DNA of 64,000 nucleotides from Rhodococcus sp. RD6.2 (GCF_001040705.1 NZ_CVQP01000007.1:27815-91814), one strand, 5' to 3'. Numbered from the stretch's first letter, positions 7,309 to 16,064 are shown. Notes: generated from the letters alone by a model not told the origin. Made by a program: numbers and translations.

Positions 7309-8806
7309 TTAGGCATTGAGGCTGGGTTTCTGCGGGATAGAGCTCGATACCGAAGCGCGATCACGGGTTCCGAACGCCATCGAGTCATCGACTGACCCGA
7401 ATCTCATGGCGTGAACATCGGCAAAGTAGTTCTGGTGGCGCGACCAAGGAGCCTCGGGTCCCTGCTTTGGAAGTCGGTCGACAGCGCGCAGAACGTAGCC
7501 CGCCTGGAGTGCGAGGACGGACTGCTCCGCGACCATGCTGTCCTCCACTGTGGGGACGGCGTAGTCCACGTCGTGCGCGTCCAGGTGGTTGAGAAGTTTG
7601 CATACGTAACGTGAAGACAGGTCGGCTCTCATCGTCCACGACACATTGGTGTAACCGAGACACCATGCGAGGTTTGGCACTCCACTCAACATCAAACCCT
7701 TGTAGATGAATGATTGTGCGGCATCGATGCGTACACCATCCACTTCTAGTTCAATCTCACCGACCGCGACCAGGTTCAAAGCTGTCGCGGTCACGACGAC
7801 GTCCGCATCCAGATGACTGCCGGACGCGAGGGAGATGCCAGTCCGAGTGAACCGGGAGATCTCGTCGGTCGCGATGGACGCGCGACCGCTCGTGAGGGCG
7901 CTGAAGAAGTCCCCATCAGGGGTCAGGCAGATCCGCTGATCCCACGGCTCGTAACGAGGAATGAAATGTGGGTCGAGGTTGACTTTCCGGCCGTCATGCC
8001 GGGCGACCGCAGACTTCATTGCACGCGCAGCAGTGTTCGGAAACTGTTTGCAGAACGCGAACGAGAGCCGGGCCGACGCGATGTTCTTCCACCGAACCAT
8101 CGCATACGCGCTGCGCTCGGGCAGCACCCTGCGGAGGCGGATTGCCATTTGATCGTGGGAGGGCCGCGACACGATGAAGGACGGTGAGCGCTGCAATATC
8201 GTTACGTGCTTCGCGGTGGCGGCCATCGCCGGGATGAGTGTGACCGCAGTAGCTCCGCTGGCGATGACAACTACGCGCTTGTCGGTATAGTCAAGGTCTT
8301 TCGGCCATTGCTGCGGGTGCACTACCATCCTCGAGAATTGCTCGAGTCCTGGGAATTCGGGAGCGAAGCCGCCCTTGTAGCTGTAGTACCCGCTGCACAG
8401 GTAGAGGAAGCTGCACGTGTATACGCGGAGGCTGCCGGCGACTCGACACGTGACGGTCCATGTTGCATCAATGGACGACCATGTTGCGCGGGTCACCATG
8501 TGGTCGAGCCGGATGTGTTGGTCGACGCCGCGGGCATCGGCGGTTTCTTTGATGTAGTTCAAAATTGACGAACCGTCCGCAATTGAGCGGGACTTGCCAA
8601 GGCCGGAACGGGTAGCTGAGTGTGAACATGTCCGAGTCTGATCGGATACCGGGGTAGCGGAACAGGTCCCACGTGCCGCCGATTTCGGCGCGTCCCTCCA
8701 GTACGGCATATGAACGGTTCGGGCACTCGGTTTGCAGCCGACAGGCGGCGCCGATCCCTGAGAGCCCCGCACCGACGATCAATACGTCGAAGTGTTCATC
8801 GGACAT
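7309..8806 (-). pseudogene. EthA-like Baeyer-Villiger monooxygenase with a frameshift
   Basis: The protein follows Mycobacterium EthA along its length: FAD motif GAGLSGIG, then [18 protein letters not shown], the BVMO fingerprint region (HPQQWPKDLDY), the NADPH motif GSGATAV in the form ASGATAV, and the WKN and FVCRLLNYMD-like elements. The N-terminal 70 residues lie in one frame (start 8806, with GGAGCTACC before it) and the rest in another. The join falls close to 8596-8599, after FRPW and before SRSIADGS, and needs a one-base insertion or two-base deletion to explain. The first Gly of the NADPH motif is replaced by Ala. EthA oxidises ketones and thioamides. Either a recent pseudogene or a sequence error is possible. 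Confidence 0.88.
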
Positions 8807-8843
8807 ATCAGGTAGCTCCTTGGTTCGAAACTGATGGCTTGCG

Positions 8844-8885
8844 CGGCGCGGTCTGGTCCCGCTGCAGCGGGATCAGACCGCGCCG
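8844..8885 (-). terminator. Long hairpin after the membrane-protein gene
   Basis: CGGCGCGGTCTG (8844-8855) pairs with CAGACCGCGCCG (8874-8885). Inside them TCCCGCTGCAGCGGGA is itself a palindrome, so the whole 42-base element is nearly self-complementary. It lies 14 bases past the stop at 8900 and just upstream of the EthA-like gene. Confidence 0.75.
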
Positions 8886-8899
8886 CTGTGGGTGGCTTG

Positions 8900-9388
8900 C
8901 TAGAGAGCTTCTCCGGCCCCTCGGGTCCTCCGCATCGAGTTACATGCGAACGCGATAAGTGACAACCCGGCCAGACATGCGGTGGCCAGGGTGAACGAGA
9001 ACCAGAACATCACCCAGGTCGCCGGCACTGGAAGCAGCACGATCGTCAGAGCGAGGTAGAGCACGGCTACCCAACGTAGGCGCCTCTCGTCGTGTAGTTG
9101 ATCCGGCAGGCGCCCGGCCGAGTGCACCGGTGGCCCGCTCCCGTGCAGGGCCAGGCCACTGGTGACAACCAGCCGCCAGGTGTGAAGATTCAAGGCAATC
9201 ACGAACAGTAGAAGGGCGAGCCCCGACAGTGACACCCAGTCGGGAACCTGCGGGGCGTCGAGCGGGATGAACGGCAAGGTGACAGCCGCATAGAACACCG
9301 CTCCCGAGGCCTCGATCGCCACCAGTCGCCGTGCGGGGCGGAGATTCAGCAGGCCGTGCATGGCTGACTCGCGTGCTTCATGTCGCAC
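8900..9388 (-). CDS. Four-segment membrane protein, unassigned
   Basis: The protein (up to 162 residues) has four hydrophobic segments: VFYAAVTLPFIPLDA, LALLLFVIALNLHTWRLVV, VAVLYLALTIVLLPVPATW and MFWFSFTLATACLAGLSLIA. It ends in a short basic tail. No family is recognised. A GTG at 9388 and an ATG at 9361 are both possible starts and neither has a strong ribosome-binding site. It lies between the two monooxygenase genes on the same strand, so it may belong to their transcription unit, with the hairpin at 8844-8885 ending it. Confidence 0.6.
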   Translation of the reverse strand: MRHEARESAMHGLLNLRPARRLVAIEASGAVFYAAVTLPFIPLDAPQVPDWVSLSGLALLLFVIALNLHTWRLVVTSGLALHGSGPPVHSAGRLPDQLHDERRLRWVAVLYLALTIVLLPVPATWVMFWFSFTLATACLAGLSLIAFACNSMRRTRGAGEAL

Positions 9389-9429
9389 TCCGGACGATGT
9401 CGTGCCGAGCGCGGTTCGACGTCATCGTC

Positions 9430-9487
9430 GGCGGCATTGCCTCTCATCCCGCGACCTTGGCGGCATTGCCTCTCATCCCGCGACCTC
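9430..9487. repeat. 29-bp tandem duplication over the BVMO stop codon
   Basis: Two copies (9430-9458 and 9459-9487) of a 29-base unit starting GGCGGCATTGCCTCTCATCC, differing only at the last base. The BVMO stop codon (9473-9475) lies in the second copy, and the first copy carries a duplicate of the gene's end. It looks like a slippage or recombination scar. Confidence 0.9.
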
Positions 9488-11074
9488 GGCGGCGTTGATG
9501 CTCTCGGCGGTGGTCAAAATGTAGTGCTCCGCATCGAACTCGGATGTCTCCGCGCGGAAGCGCCAGGTCTGGTCGGGCCAGATCGTGGTGATCTGGTTCT
9601 TCTTGTCCTTGTACCAGCTATTGCATCCACCGCTCGCCCAGACGCTGGGAGCCAACCGTTCCTGAAGGTTGGCGTTGTATTCGTCTTGCTTGGATGCCTT
9701 GACATCCACCGACCGCAATTGGAGCGCTTGCATGAACCCCAAGGTGCTGAGCAGGTAGGCGATCTGGGCCTCGATCATGTAGATCAAGCTGTTGTGCCCG
9801 AGCCCGGTGTTGGGTCCTGCCATCAAGAACAGGTTGGGAAACCCGGCGACGGTCGACCCGCGATAGGCCTGGGGACTGCCTTGCCACACATCCTCGAGGG
9901 AACGTCCGCCGGCCCCGAAGATCACGCGCGGATGAGACGCATCGGTCACCCGAAATCCGGTACTGAAGATGAGTACGTCGACGGTGTGCTCGTCGGTTGA
10001 GACGCCGTCGCGCGTGCATGTCCGCACATGGTCGGTATCGATGCCTCGAATTGGATCAGTGACGACCGAGACGTTGGGCCGCGTCAGTGCGGGGAAATAG
10101 TTGTCAGAGAGGAGGACTCGTTTGCATCCGAGCTCATAATCGGGTGTCAGCTTCCGACGAAGCTCGGGATCCTGCACCTGGCGCTTCAAGTGGTCCTCGG
10201 CTGATCTGCGGCCCAGGTTGCGAAGCATCTTGTTCCCCATCAGGGCAGGCACTGATGCCTCGCGTGTGAGGTACTCGAACCCGCGGGTGAGGCGCTGCAG
10301 CACGGGCATCGTGCGGTAGAGCCTCTGCAGCCAGCTCGGAATCTCCCAGTCGTGGCGCGGAACTATCCACGACGGAGTCCTCTGAAAGACGGTCAGGTGC
10401 GCCGCTCTTTGCTGAATCTCGGGAATGAACTGAATGGCACTCGCCCCTGTGCCGATCACTCCGACCCGAAGCCCGGACAGATCCAATGAGTGGTCCCACC
10501 TGGCTGAGTGAAATGACTCGCCTGCAAACATCTCAAGCCCGGGAAGCTGTGGAATCGACGGCTCGGAGAGCGGTCCCTGTGCCATAACTACGAAGTTGGC
10601 GGTGAGTGGGCCTCTGCTCGTCTCGACGCGCCAGATTTGGGCCTCTTGATCCCACTCGGCGCGCTGGAGTTCGCACCTGAACCTGATGTGCGGCCGTACT
10701 CCGAACTCATCAGCACATCGTCGGAGGTATGCGCCGATCTCGGGCTGGGGCGCGAACCGCTTGCTCCAATCGGGATTGGGGGCGAACGAGAAGGAGTAGA
10801 GGTGCGAAGGGACATCACATGCACAGCCCGGGTAGGTGTTGTCGCGCCATGTCCCGCCGACTTCACTGTCTCGTTCAATCACTAGCAGCTGCTCACCAAA
10901 GCCACTCTGCAGCAGTTGAATTGCTGTTCCTAGGCCTGCGAAGCCGGCTCCGACAACGAGGATCTTTGCGTGCTTCTCCGCGAGTGGCTCGCCGCTAGCA
11001 GCCGTGCCGCGAGAGGTGGGGGAGGGGGTTGTGCTCGGCCGCGGCTTTGGCGCCGGCTTCTTCGGGTTGGTCAC
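9473..11074 (-). CDS. Type I Baeyer-Villiger monooxygenase, 533 aa
   Basis: The FAD motif GAGFAGLG is at about residues 42-49. GGTWRDNTYPGCACDVPSHL follows, then the BVMO fingerprint FAGESFHSARWD (FxGxxxHxxxW[D]) and the NADPH motif GTGASA. The C-terminal GPNTGLGHNSL element is also typical. These are all features of NADPH-dependent flavoenzymes that insert oxygen next to a carbonyl, giving esters or lactones. A Pro/Thr/Ser-rich leader of about 33 residues precedes the Rossmann fold. The GTG start at 11074 has AGGAGTGCA before it. Neighbouring dehydrogenase-like and hydrolase genes suggest a ketone degradation set. It is only distantly related to the EthA-like gene next door. Substrate unknown. 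Confidence 0.92.
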   Translation of the reverse strand: MTNPKKPAPKPRPSTTPSPTSRGTAASGEPLAEKHAKILVVGAGFAGLGTAIQLLQSGFGEQLLVIERDSEVGGTWRDNTYPGCACDVPSHLYSFSFAPNPDWSKRFAPQPEIGAYLRRCADEFGVRPHIRFRCELQRAEWDQEAQIWRVETSRGPLTANFVVMAQGPLSEPSIPQLPGLEMFAGESFHSARWDHSLDLSGLRVGVIGTGASAIQFIPEIQQRAAHLTVFQRTPSWIVPRHDWEIPSWLQRLYRTMPVLQRLTRGFEYLTREASVPALMGNKMLRNLGRRSAEDHLKRQVQDPELRRKLTPDYELGCKRVLLSDNYFPALTRPNVSVVTDPIRGIDTDHVRTCTRDGVSTDEHTVDVLIFSTGFRVTDASHPRVIFGAGGRSLEDVWQGSPQAYRGSTVAGFPNLFLMAGPNTGLGHNSLIYMIEAQIAYLLSTLGFMQALQLRSVDVKASKQDEYNANLQERLAPSVWASGGCNSWYKDKKNQITTIWPDQTWRFRAETSEFDAEHYILTTAESINAAEVAG

Positions 11075-11597
11075 TGCACTCCTCGATTCTGCTGTGGACG
11101 ATGCATGTTGAGCTAACTATCTCGGACAAACCTATCGTATCGAAAACGACCGATTATGCAACGATCGCATAGAGTTCGATTGCAGTAGGCCTTCCGCATG
11201 CGACAACTGTGGCGCTGGTCGGACGGCGCCGAAGGCGGGCGGGGCAACTCGTTGCCGTGGCGCGACGGCGTCACGCCACGACGGCAGATCTCCGCGACCT
11301 GGTCTGTGTCGAGCGCGTTGGGTTCGTGTCGCGCCGAGTTCATCTGTACCCCGCCTCGTCACGCGGTGCCGTCTGGGGCGGTGGTTCGATCGATGCCTGA
11401 TTGCCACTCTCGAGGCCGCGCTTGTTCTGCCGCGTGTAGGTGTTTGGACGTTTCGGAAGCTGGCCGGGATGGCTGGGGGCCGCCCCTTCGGGATTCTGGC
11501 GTGAGCGTTCTGTCCACAACAGTTCGAGCATATACAAAACGTTCGTGTTAAGATCGATCGTGTTGTAATCGACCGAAACTCGATCTAAGGAGGACGC
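11075..11597. promoter_or_regulatory. Divergent promoter region between BVMO and the saccharopine-dehydrogenase-like gene
   Basis: This 523-base gap separates two divergent genes and has no credible ORF. Near the BVMO, CTATCGTATCG and CGATCGCATAG (about 11,131-11,172) form an imperfect inverted pair. Near the plus-strand gene lies an AT-richer stretch with GTTAAGATCGATCGTG and the ribosome-binding site TAAGGAGGACGC before 11,598. The shared ATCG-rich half-sites suggest one regulator for both directions; this is inference. Confidence 0.4.
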
Positions 11598-12824
11598 ATG
11601 AGAGTTCTGGCGCTAGGCGGGGCGGGTGCGATGGGCGCGGAAGCTGTTCGGACTGCGGTGAGCTTGCCGGGGGTGGCGGAGATTGTGGTTGCAGACCGCG
11701 ACTACTCCGCGGCTGATGCACTCGCTCGTGAGATGGCGAGTGTCGGTGTGCCGGTGCGGCCCCGCAAGGTTGACGTGACTGACCGACAGGGGCTGTATGC
11801 GGCGTTCGACGACGCGGACGTGGTCCTGAATACCGTAGGCCCGTACTACCGATTCGGGCTGACGGTGTTGCGGGCGGCGATCGAGTCCGGCACGCACTAT
11901 CTCGACATCTGTGACGACTGGGAGCCGACGCTGCAGATGCTTGAGCTGGATGCGGAGGCCCGCAAGGCGGGTATCTGCGCGATAGTGGGAATGGGTGCTA
12001 GCCCGGGTGTGAGCAATTTGCTCGCGGCCCGGGCGGCTCGCGAGCTCGACAGTGTCGTGGATGTGTACACGGCCTGGCCCGTCGACGGTCCGGGCACGGA
12101 GGATCAGGATGAGGTGGATGCCCAGCTGTTGAGCCCTGATGGGCAGCCTTCGGCAGCAGCGGTGCACTGGATGCAGCAGATCAGTGGGACCGTTGCGGTG
12201 GTGCGGGACGGGCAGATCGCGCAGGAGCCGCCGTTGCAGGCTGTTTCGTTGTCGTTGCCCGGTGGGCGAAACGGCACGGCTTACACCGTCGGACATCCCG
12301 AGCCAGTGACCCTCCATCGTACGCTTCGGCCCTCTGGTAGCTCGGCGAACCTGATGGTCATCTCCCCGGGGACGGCCGCTTACCTCGATGTACTGCGCAC
12401 CGATATTGACAAGGGGCGGTTGACGAACGAGACCGCGGCGGTAGATCTCGCGAGCCCGTCGTTTCGGAGAGGAGTCCGTTCGATGGCGCGTGCCGCGAAG
12501 TTCAAGTCACCGGGCAGCTTGCCGTCCTTCTTCGCGGCCGCGATGGGCAGCAAGAACGGGCAGCCGTGCACGGCTCTTGCGCATCTCGCCGATGACACCG
12601 GGCTGGCTTCACTGACCTCGGACATGGCTAGAGCGACAGGAATTCCGTTGGCGCTCGGACTGTCTCAGGTAGCTGACGGAACCGCCGTTCGGGCCGGAGT
12701 GCATCCGCCGGACGCGGTTGTCGACCCTGACCGCTTCTTCCATGACCTGGCCGTCACCGTCAACGGAGATGGTTCGAGCAGCGGCGTTGTCGTGGAGCTC
12801 GATCGGGCCGACGGAGCTTCGTAG
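11598..12824 (+). CDS. Saccharopine-dehydrogenase-like oxidoreductase
   Basis: A 408-residue protein with an N-terminal Rossmann motif GGAGAMGAEAV (residues 7-17), the acidic VADRD end of the second strand, DVTDRQGL, and NTVGPYYRFGLTVLRAAIES followed by GTHYLDICDDWEPT. This pattern is typical of saccharopine dehydrogenase family members such as trans-acting enoyl reductases and related NAD(P)-dependent enzymes. A strong AAGGAGGA precedes the ATG. The next gene, an alpha/beta hydrolase, begins 61 bases downstream on the same strand. Divergent BVMO placement suggests a shared catabolic route. True saccharopine dehydrogenase activity is unlikely from context; the substrate cannot be named. Confidence 0.85.
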   Translation: MRVLALGGAGAMGAEAVRTAVSLPGVAEIVVADRDYSAADALAREMASVGVPVRPRKVDVTDRQGLYAAFDDADVVLNTVGPYYRFGLTVLRAAIESGTHYLDICDDWEPTLQMLELDAEARKAGICAIVGMGASPGVSNLLAARAARELDSVVDVYTAWPVDGPGTEDQDEVDAQLLSPDGQPSAAAVHWMQQISGTVAVVRDGQIAQEPPLQAVSLSLPGGRNGTAYTVGHPEPVTLHRTLRPSGSSANLMVISPGTAAYLDVLRTDIDKGRLTNETAAVDLASPSFRRGVRSMARAAKFKSPGSLPSFFAAAMGSKNGQPCTALAHLADDTGLASLTSDMARATGIPLALGLSQVADGTAVRAGVHPPDAVVDPDRFFHDLAVTVNGDGSSSGVVVELDRADGAS

Positions 12825-12885
12825 GTTCGTAGGTTCGCGGATGACACGCGACCCGATCCGGGGACAACAGAAAGGACTCGAGGAC

Positions 12886-13701
12886 ATGCGCGTGATGAAC
12901 GGGCAGCTGACTGCCACTCCCTACTTCGTGAGTGGCGCCGGTGACCCACTGGTTCTATTGCACGGAGCGACGATGTCCTGGCATGTGTGGGAGCCGCTTT
13001 TCCCACTGCTCACGCCACACCATCGCATCCTCGCTCCGACCCTTCCCGGGCACACGGGCCGCCCCGCAACTGCGCCAGTCATGGCGCTGGATGACATCGT
13101 CGACTCGGTGGAGTCTGCGATGGACGACGAGTCCATCACGACCGCAAACATTGTCGGAAACTCCCTGGGGGGCCTGGTCGCGATGGAACTCGCTCGCCGG
13201 GGAAGGGCCCGGAGCGTCGTCGCGATCTCGCCAGCGGGCGGATGGACGTCGGAAGGCGGCGCTGCTGCCGCACGGGCTGTCTCCGATGGGCAGCGTCTGG
13301 TGCGGATGATCCGCCCGATTCTCCCCATCGCAATGAGGGTTCCGTGGATGCGTCAAATCGCATTCCGCGACATCGCCCGCAATGGCGCACGCCTGGCGTC
13401 GGGGCGAGCTGTCCAATCACTGTGTGCAACAGCTGACTCCACCCTGTTCGAGCATTTCGACGAAGTGGCCGTTGCCAAGCCCTATGTCGATGTCGACACA
13501 CCCGTCCTCATCGTCTGGCCCACGCGGGATCGCATCCTTCCCCTTCGTTCACACGGGATCGGTTGGCGCACGCTCGCTCCCGGGGCTACCTGGAAGGTGA
13601 TAGGTGGAGTCGGCCACGTTCCGATGCTGGACGATCCCGAGGGGGTCGCTCGCACCATTCTCGATTGGACACGGACGGGCTCTCCGGAGTTGTTCACGTA
13701 G
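12886..13701 (+). CDS. Alpha/beta hydrolase, 271 aa
   Basis: The oxyanion-hole element is LLHGATMSWHVWEP and the nucleophile elbow is GNSLGG (Ser about residue 93). The acid lies in VWPTRDRILP and the His in GGVGHVPMLD. The catalytic triad is therefore complete. It resembles esterases and C-C bond hydrolases of aromatic and cyclic ketone degradation. The ATG at 12886 (with GAGGAC and AAAGGA upstream) is chosen over the longer frame from 12718, which would overlap the preceding gene extensively. It probably forms an operon with the oxidoreductase before it. Together with the BVMO it could hydrolyse an ester or lactone product, which is inference. Confidence 0.87.
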   Translation: MRVMNGQLTATPYFVSGAGDPLVLLHGATMSWHVWEPLFPLLTPHHRILAPTLPGHTGRPATAPVMALDDIVDSVESAMDDESITTANIVGNSLGGLVAMELARRGRARSVVAISPAGGWTSEGGAAAARAVSDGQRLVRMIRPILPIAMRVPWMRQIAFRDIARNGARLASGRAVQSLCATADSTLFEHFDEVAVAKPYVDVDTPVLIVWPTRDRILPLRSHGIGWRTLAPGATWKVIGGVGHVPMLDDPEGVARTILDWTRTGSPELFT

Positions 13702-13724
13702 CCGGCAACCGGCCAAACGGTGGT

Positions 13725-13751
13725 CGCGGGCCTCATCCGAGCAGGCCCGCG
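13725..13751. terminator. Bidirectional hairpin between convergent hydrolase genes
   Basis: CGCGGGCCT and AGGCCCGCG form a perfect 9-bp stem around a 9-base loop, midway between the convergent stops at 13,701 and 13,782. Confidence 0.65.
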
Positions 13752-13781
13752 TCTCCGTCTGGCCGGTCCGCCGGGCGGATA

Positions 13782-14840
13782 TCAGGCGGCCACGAGCCGG
13801 CTGCGCAGCCAGTCGACCATCATCGGCATCAGCTCCGGCAGCTTGGTCACAGCGCAATGGCCGGCGTCGGGAATCACATGGACCTCTGTGTCCGCGCGTC
13901 CTTCGAAGATCAGGGTGTCGTCGAGGGGAACGTGTACGTCGTCGGCCCCATTGATGACGAGCATTGGTGCGTTGTTCTCGCGGAGAAGAAGATCGCGGCG
14001 GTCGAATACGCGAGTGGCTGCCATTAGTTTCTCCTGCGTGGCGGGGGCGTCGAAACCGACCGCATTGCCCACGATGTCGGCCATTCCGTAGAGCAGGCGT
14101 TCGAGGTTCGCGACCTCAAATGCCGTCGCCACGGGGGCGCCGATGTTGATCGCCGCGTCGACCGCTCCCGTCAGGCCGGACCTCACCGCGAAGTTGCCGC
14201 CGAAGGACACTCCGAGGTGACCTACCTTGCCGTTGCCGAGCGCGCGCGCCGCGGCGATCAGACCGTCGATCACTTCATCGCCGAATTCATCAAGCGGGAC
14301 CGGTGATTCGCCGGTTCCGGGCTGGTCGAAGGCGAGCACCGTGACGCCAGCGTTCTGTGCGAACCCAACCGCGAGGGGGTGCATGTCCATCTTCCAGCCA
14401 TCGACGCCACCGCTGAGGAGTAGGACCGGCGCGCCGCTGTACTTTTCGTCGGCGGAGAACAGGTGCACCGGTAGTTCGACGGCGGCGTTCCGGTACGGCA
14501 GCGTGAGCATGCGGCGCTCGAACCGCACGCCGAACCCGGCCGCGGCCTTCACGTACTCGTCCACCTGGCGGCGCAGGGCCAGGCGCCGTGATTCGTTGGC
14601 GAGGACCGGGAACTTGGCGATGCCGTAAACCATGGAGGCGAGCGCATGATCGCCCTGTGCGGCGTATTTCGCTGCAAGGCGAGACCATTCGTGGACCCAT
14701 CCCCCGGGAGCGTCCGCCCACATGGAGTCGATGGCTGCACGCGTGCCGTCGAGATCTTGCGGCGCGAGTCCGAAGCTCAGGAACTGCCCGGATCGCTCGT
14801 CGATGAGCGCGCTGTGGTCAACAGGAAATTCGTACGGCAT
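13782..14840 (-). CDS. Alpha/beta hydrolase of the FrsA/DUF1100-like type
   Basis: A 352-residue protein with an N-terminal helical cap region of about 130 residues, then VLLLSGGVDGWKMDMHPLAV (oxyanion region), the FDQPGTGESPVPLD loop, the nucleophile elbow GVSFGG, the acid in INGADDVHVPLDD and the His in DAGHCAVTKLP. This layout matches 2,6-dihydroxypseudooxynicotine hydrolase-like and FrsA-like proteins, which cut C-C or ester bonds. The ATG at 14840 has AGGGGCG upstream. The gene is divergent from a TetR gene, with two matching palindromes between them, so TetR control is likely. Substrate not deducible. Confidence 0.87.
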   Translation of the reverse strand: MPYEFPVDHSALIDERSGQFLSFGLAPQDLDGTRAAIDSMWADAPGGWVHEWSRLAAKYAAQGDHALASMVYGIAKFPVLANESRRLALRRQVDEYVKAAAGFGVRFERRMLTLPYRNAAVELPVHLFSADEKYSGAPVLLLSGGVDGWKMDMHPLAVGFAQNAGVTVLAFDQPGTGESPVPLDEFGDEVIDGLIAAARALGNGKVGHLGVSFGGNFAVRSGLTGAVDAAINIGAPVATAFEVANLERLLYGMADIVGNAVGFDAPATQEKLMAATRVFDRRDLLLRENNAPMLVINGADDVHVPLDDTLIFEGRADTEVHVIPDAGHCAVTKLPELMPMMVDWLRSRLVAA

Positions 14841-14860
14841 GGTTCGCCCCTTCGGAGTCA

Positions 14861-14931
14861 TTAATGCAACAGTCTGTTGCGTTACTAACGTGTCACGCTG
14901 GCCCCGTTAACGCAACGGGTTGTTGCGGTAA
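14861..14931. promoter_or_regulatory. Two TetR-type operators
   Basis: Two palindromes of one type lie in the divergent promoter region. Operator 1 (14861-14884) has GCAACA-GTC-TGTTGC with TTAAT and GTTAC flanks. Operator 2 (14907-14931) has GCAAC-GGGTT-GTTGC flanked by TTAAC and GGTAA. The centres are about 47 bases apart. They probably bind the TetR protein encoded at 14,941 and repress both directions. Confidence 0.75.
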
Positions 14932-14940
14932 GTTGGGGCA

Positions 14941-15534
14941 GTGTCAGTATCCGAGAGGCCAGGCGGGCGCAGTGCGCGTGTCCGGGAAGCCGTGTTCGCC
15001 GCCACCCTGTCCGGTCTGTCGGAACGCGGCTACGCGTCGTTGACCGTCGAGGACGTCGCCGAACGTGCGGGCGTGCACAAGACGACGATCTACCGGCGTT
15101 GGGGCACGCTGGCCCAGCTGGTGGCCGAGGCGGTCGTCGACCTGTCCGAGACCACTGTTCCGGTGCCGGACACGGGCGCGCTCGAGTCCGATCTGCACGA
15201 GATGGCGCGCTCGATCGTCGCCCTGGTCACGAGCGAGTCGGGGCGCGCGATCGTCGCGGCTCTGTTCTCCGATGCCGTTCGCACGCCCGAGGTGGCGGCG
15301 ATCAAACGCGAGTTCTACGCCGGCAGATACGCCCTGGCCGACGTGGTCGTGCAGCGCGCTGTCGGGCGCGGCGAAATTCAACAGAACGTGTCGGCTGCTG
15401 ATCTGCTCGCCGCGATCGCCGCTCCCATCTACTACCGCCTCCTGGTGGCGGATCTGCCGGTGGACCGGGCCGTCGCCGATCGCGCCGCGGCCGCAGCGTT
15501 AGTGGCTGCTCGGGCAGGCGTCCTGAATGCATGA
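14941..15534 (+). CDS. TetR-family regulator
   Basis: A 197-residue protein with the N-terminal TetR helix-turn-helix at about residues 14-60 (YASLTVEDVAERAGVHKTTI followed by YRRW), then a ligand domain with an RAIVAALFSDAVRTPEVAAI stretch and a TetR C-terminal-like end (IAAPIYYRLLVADLPVD). The GTG at 14941 is the chosen start; the region in front has no strong ribosome-binding site, so the transcript may be nearly leaderless. The divergent hydrolase and the paired palindromes at 14861-14931 point to autoregulation and control of the hydrolase. The inducer is unknown. Confidence 0.9.
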   Translation: MSVSERPGGRSARVREAVFAATLSGLSERGYASLTVEDVAERAGVHKTTIYRRWGTLAQLVAEAVVDLSETTVPVPDTGALESDLHEMARSIVALVTSESGRAIVAALFSDAVRTPEVAAIKREFYAGRYALADVVVQRAVGRGEIQQNVSAADLLAAIAAPIYYRLLVADLPVDRAVADRAAAAALVAARAGVLNA

Positions 15535-15578
15535 GCGGATCGCGCAGCTCTGTCGACGACACGGGATCCGGCGACACA

Positions 15579-15695
15579 GATCAGGCGTTGGTCCATGGGC
15601 CGCGCTTCTCGGGGTTCATGATGATTGCAATCTCGGCGACTCGACCGCCGATGACGGCCAGGTCCATGGCCGTAATCACCCGCCAAGTGTGAGCT
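15579..15695 (-). pseudogene. C-terminal remnant of an ECF sigma factor
   Basis: The minus strand reads WRVITAMDLAVIGGRVAEIA, then IIMNPEKRGPWTNA and a stop. This resembles the end of SnoaL-like extensions of SigJ/SigG-type sigma factors (DGRI.EI......NPEKL). Nothing upstream continues the match, because the TetR gene occupies the other side. I read it as a fragment left by recombination. Short, so the assignment is tentative. Confidence 0.4.
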
Positions 15696-15784
15696 CCTAC
15701 CTGTCTGACGACTCGCCGGCGACAAATGTCAGAGTGCAACCCGTCACACGGAGGTGCCGCCCGGCGCGGTATGCTTTTCGTTGA

Positions 15785-16051
15785 TCATCGCTCTGAGCTG
15801 CCCTCAGGTAACGGGCACCCGGGCCGCACAAGCACGGTTCGATCCGGCGCGCGGAACCCGAATTGTTCGTAGAGTCCGTGCGCGTTGCTGGTGAACAGCG
15901 TCCATCGGAATCTTGCACCGGGGCCGTCGTCGATCATCTTGTGCACCAGACTCTTTCCGACCCCCCGGCCACGATGTTCGGGGACGACGAAGACATCGGC
16001 CAGCACTGCGTCGTTGACGCCGTCGGAGATCGCGCGCGCGAATCCCACCAT
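15785..16051 (-). pseudogene. 5'-truncated GNAT acetyltransferase
   Basis: The last 88 residues of a GNAT N-acetyltransferase: MVGFARAISDGVNDAVLADV, FVVPEHRGRGVGKSLVHKMI (acetyl-CoA pyrophosphate loop R-G-x-G) and LYEQFGFRAPD. The family members I know have some 50 more residues before MVGFARA. Here the frame before it is unrelated and soon closed, and the adjoining DNA belongs to a different broken gene. The ATG inside is probably not a functional start, so the gene is likely dead. Confidence 0.75.
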
Positions 16052-16064
16052 TGATGCGCTCGCA

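Noticed and set aside
7411-7614. Plus-strand frame opposite the EthA-like gene
   Set aside because: It is antisense to a clear, though broken, coding region and lacks signals.
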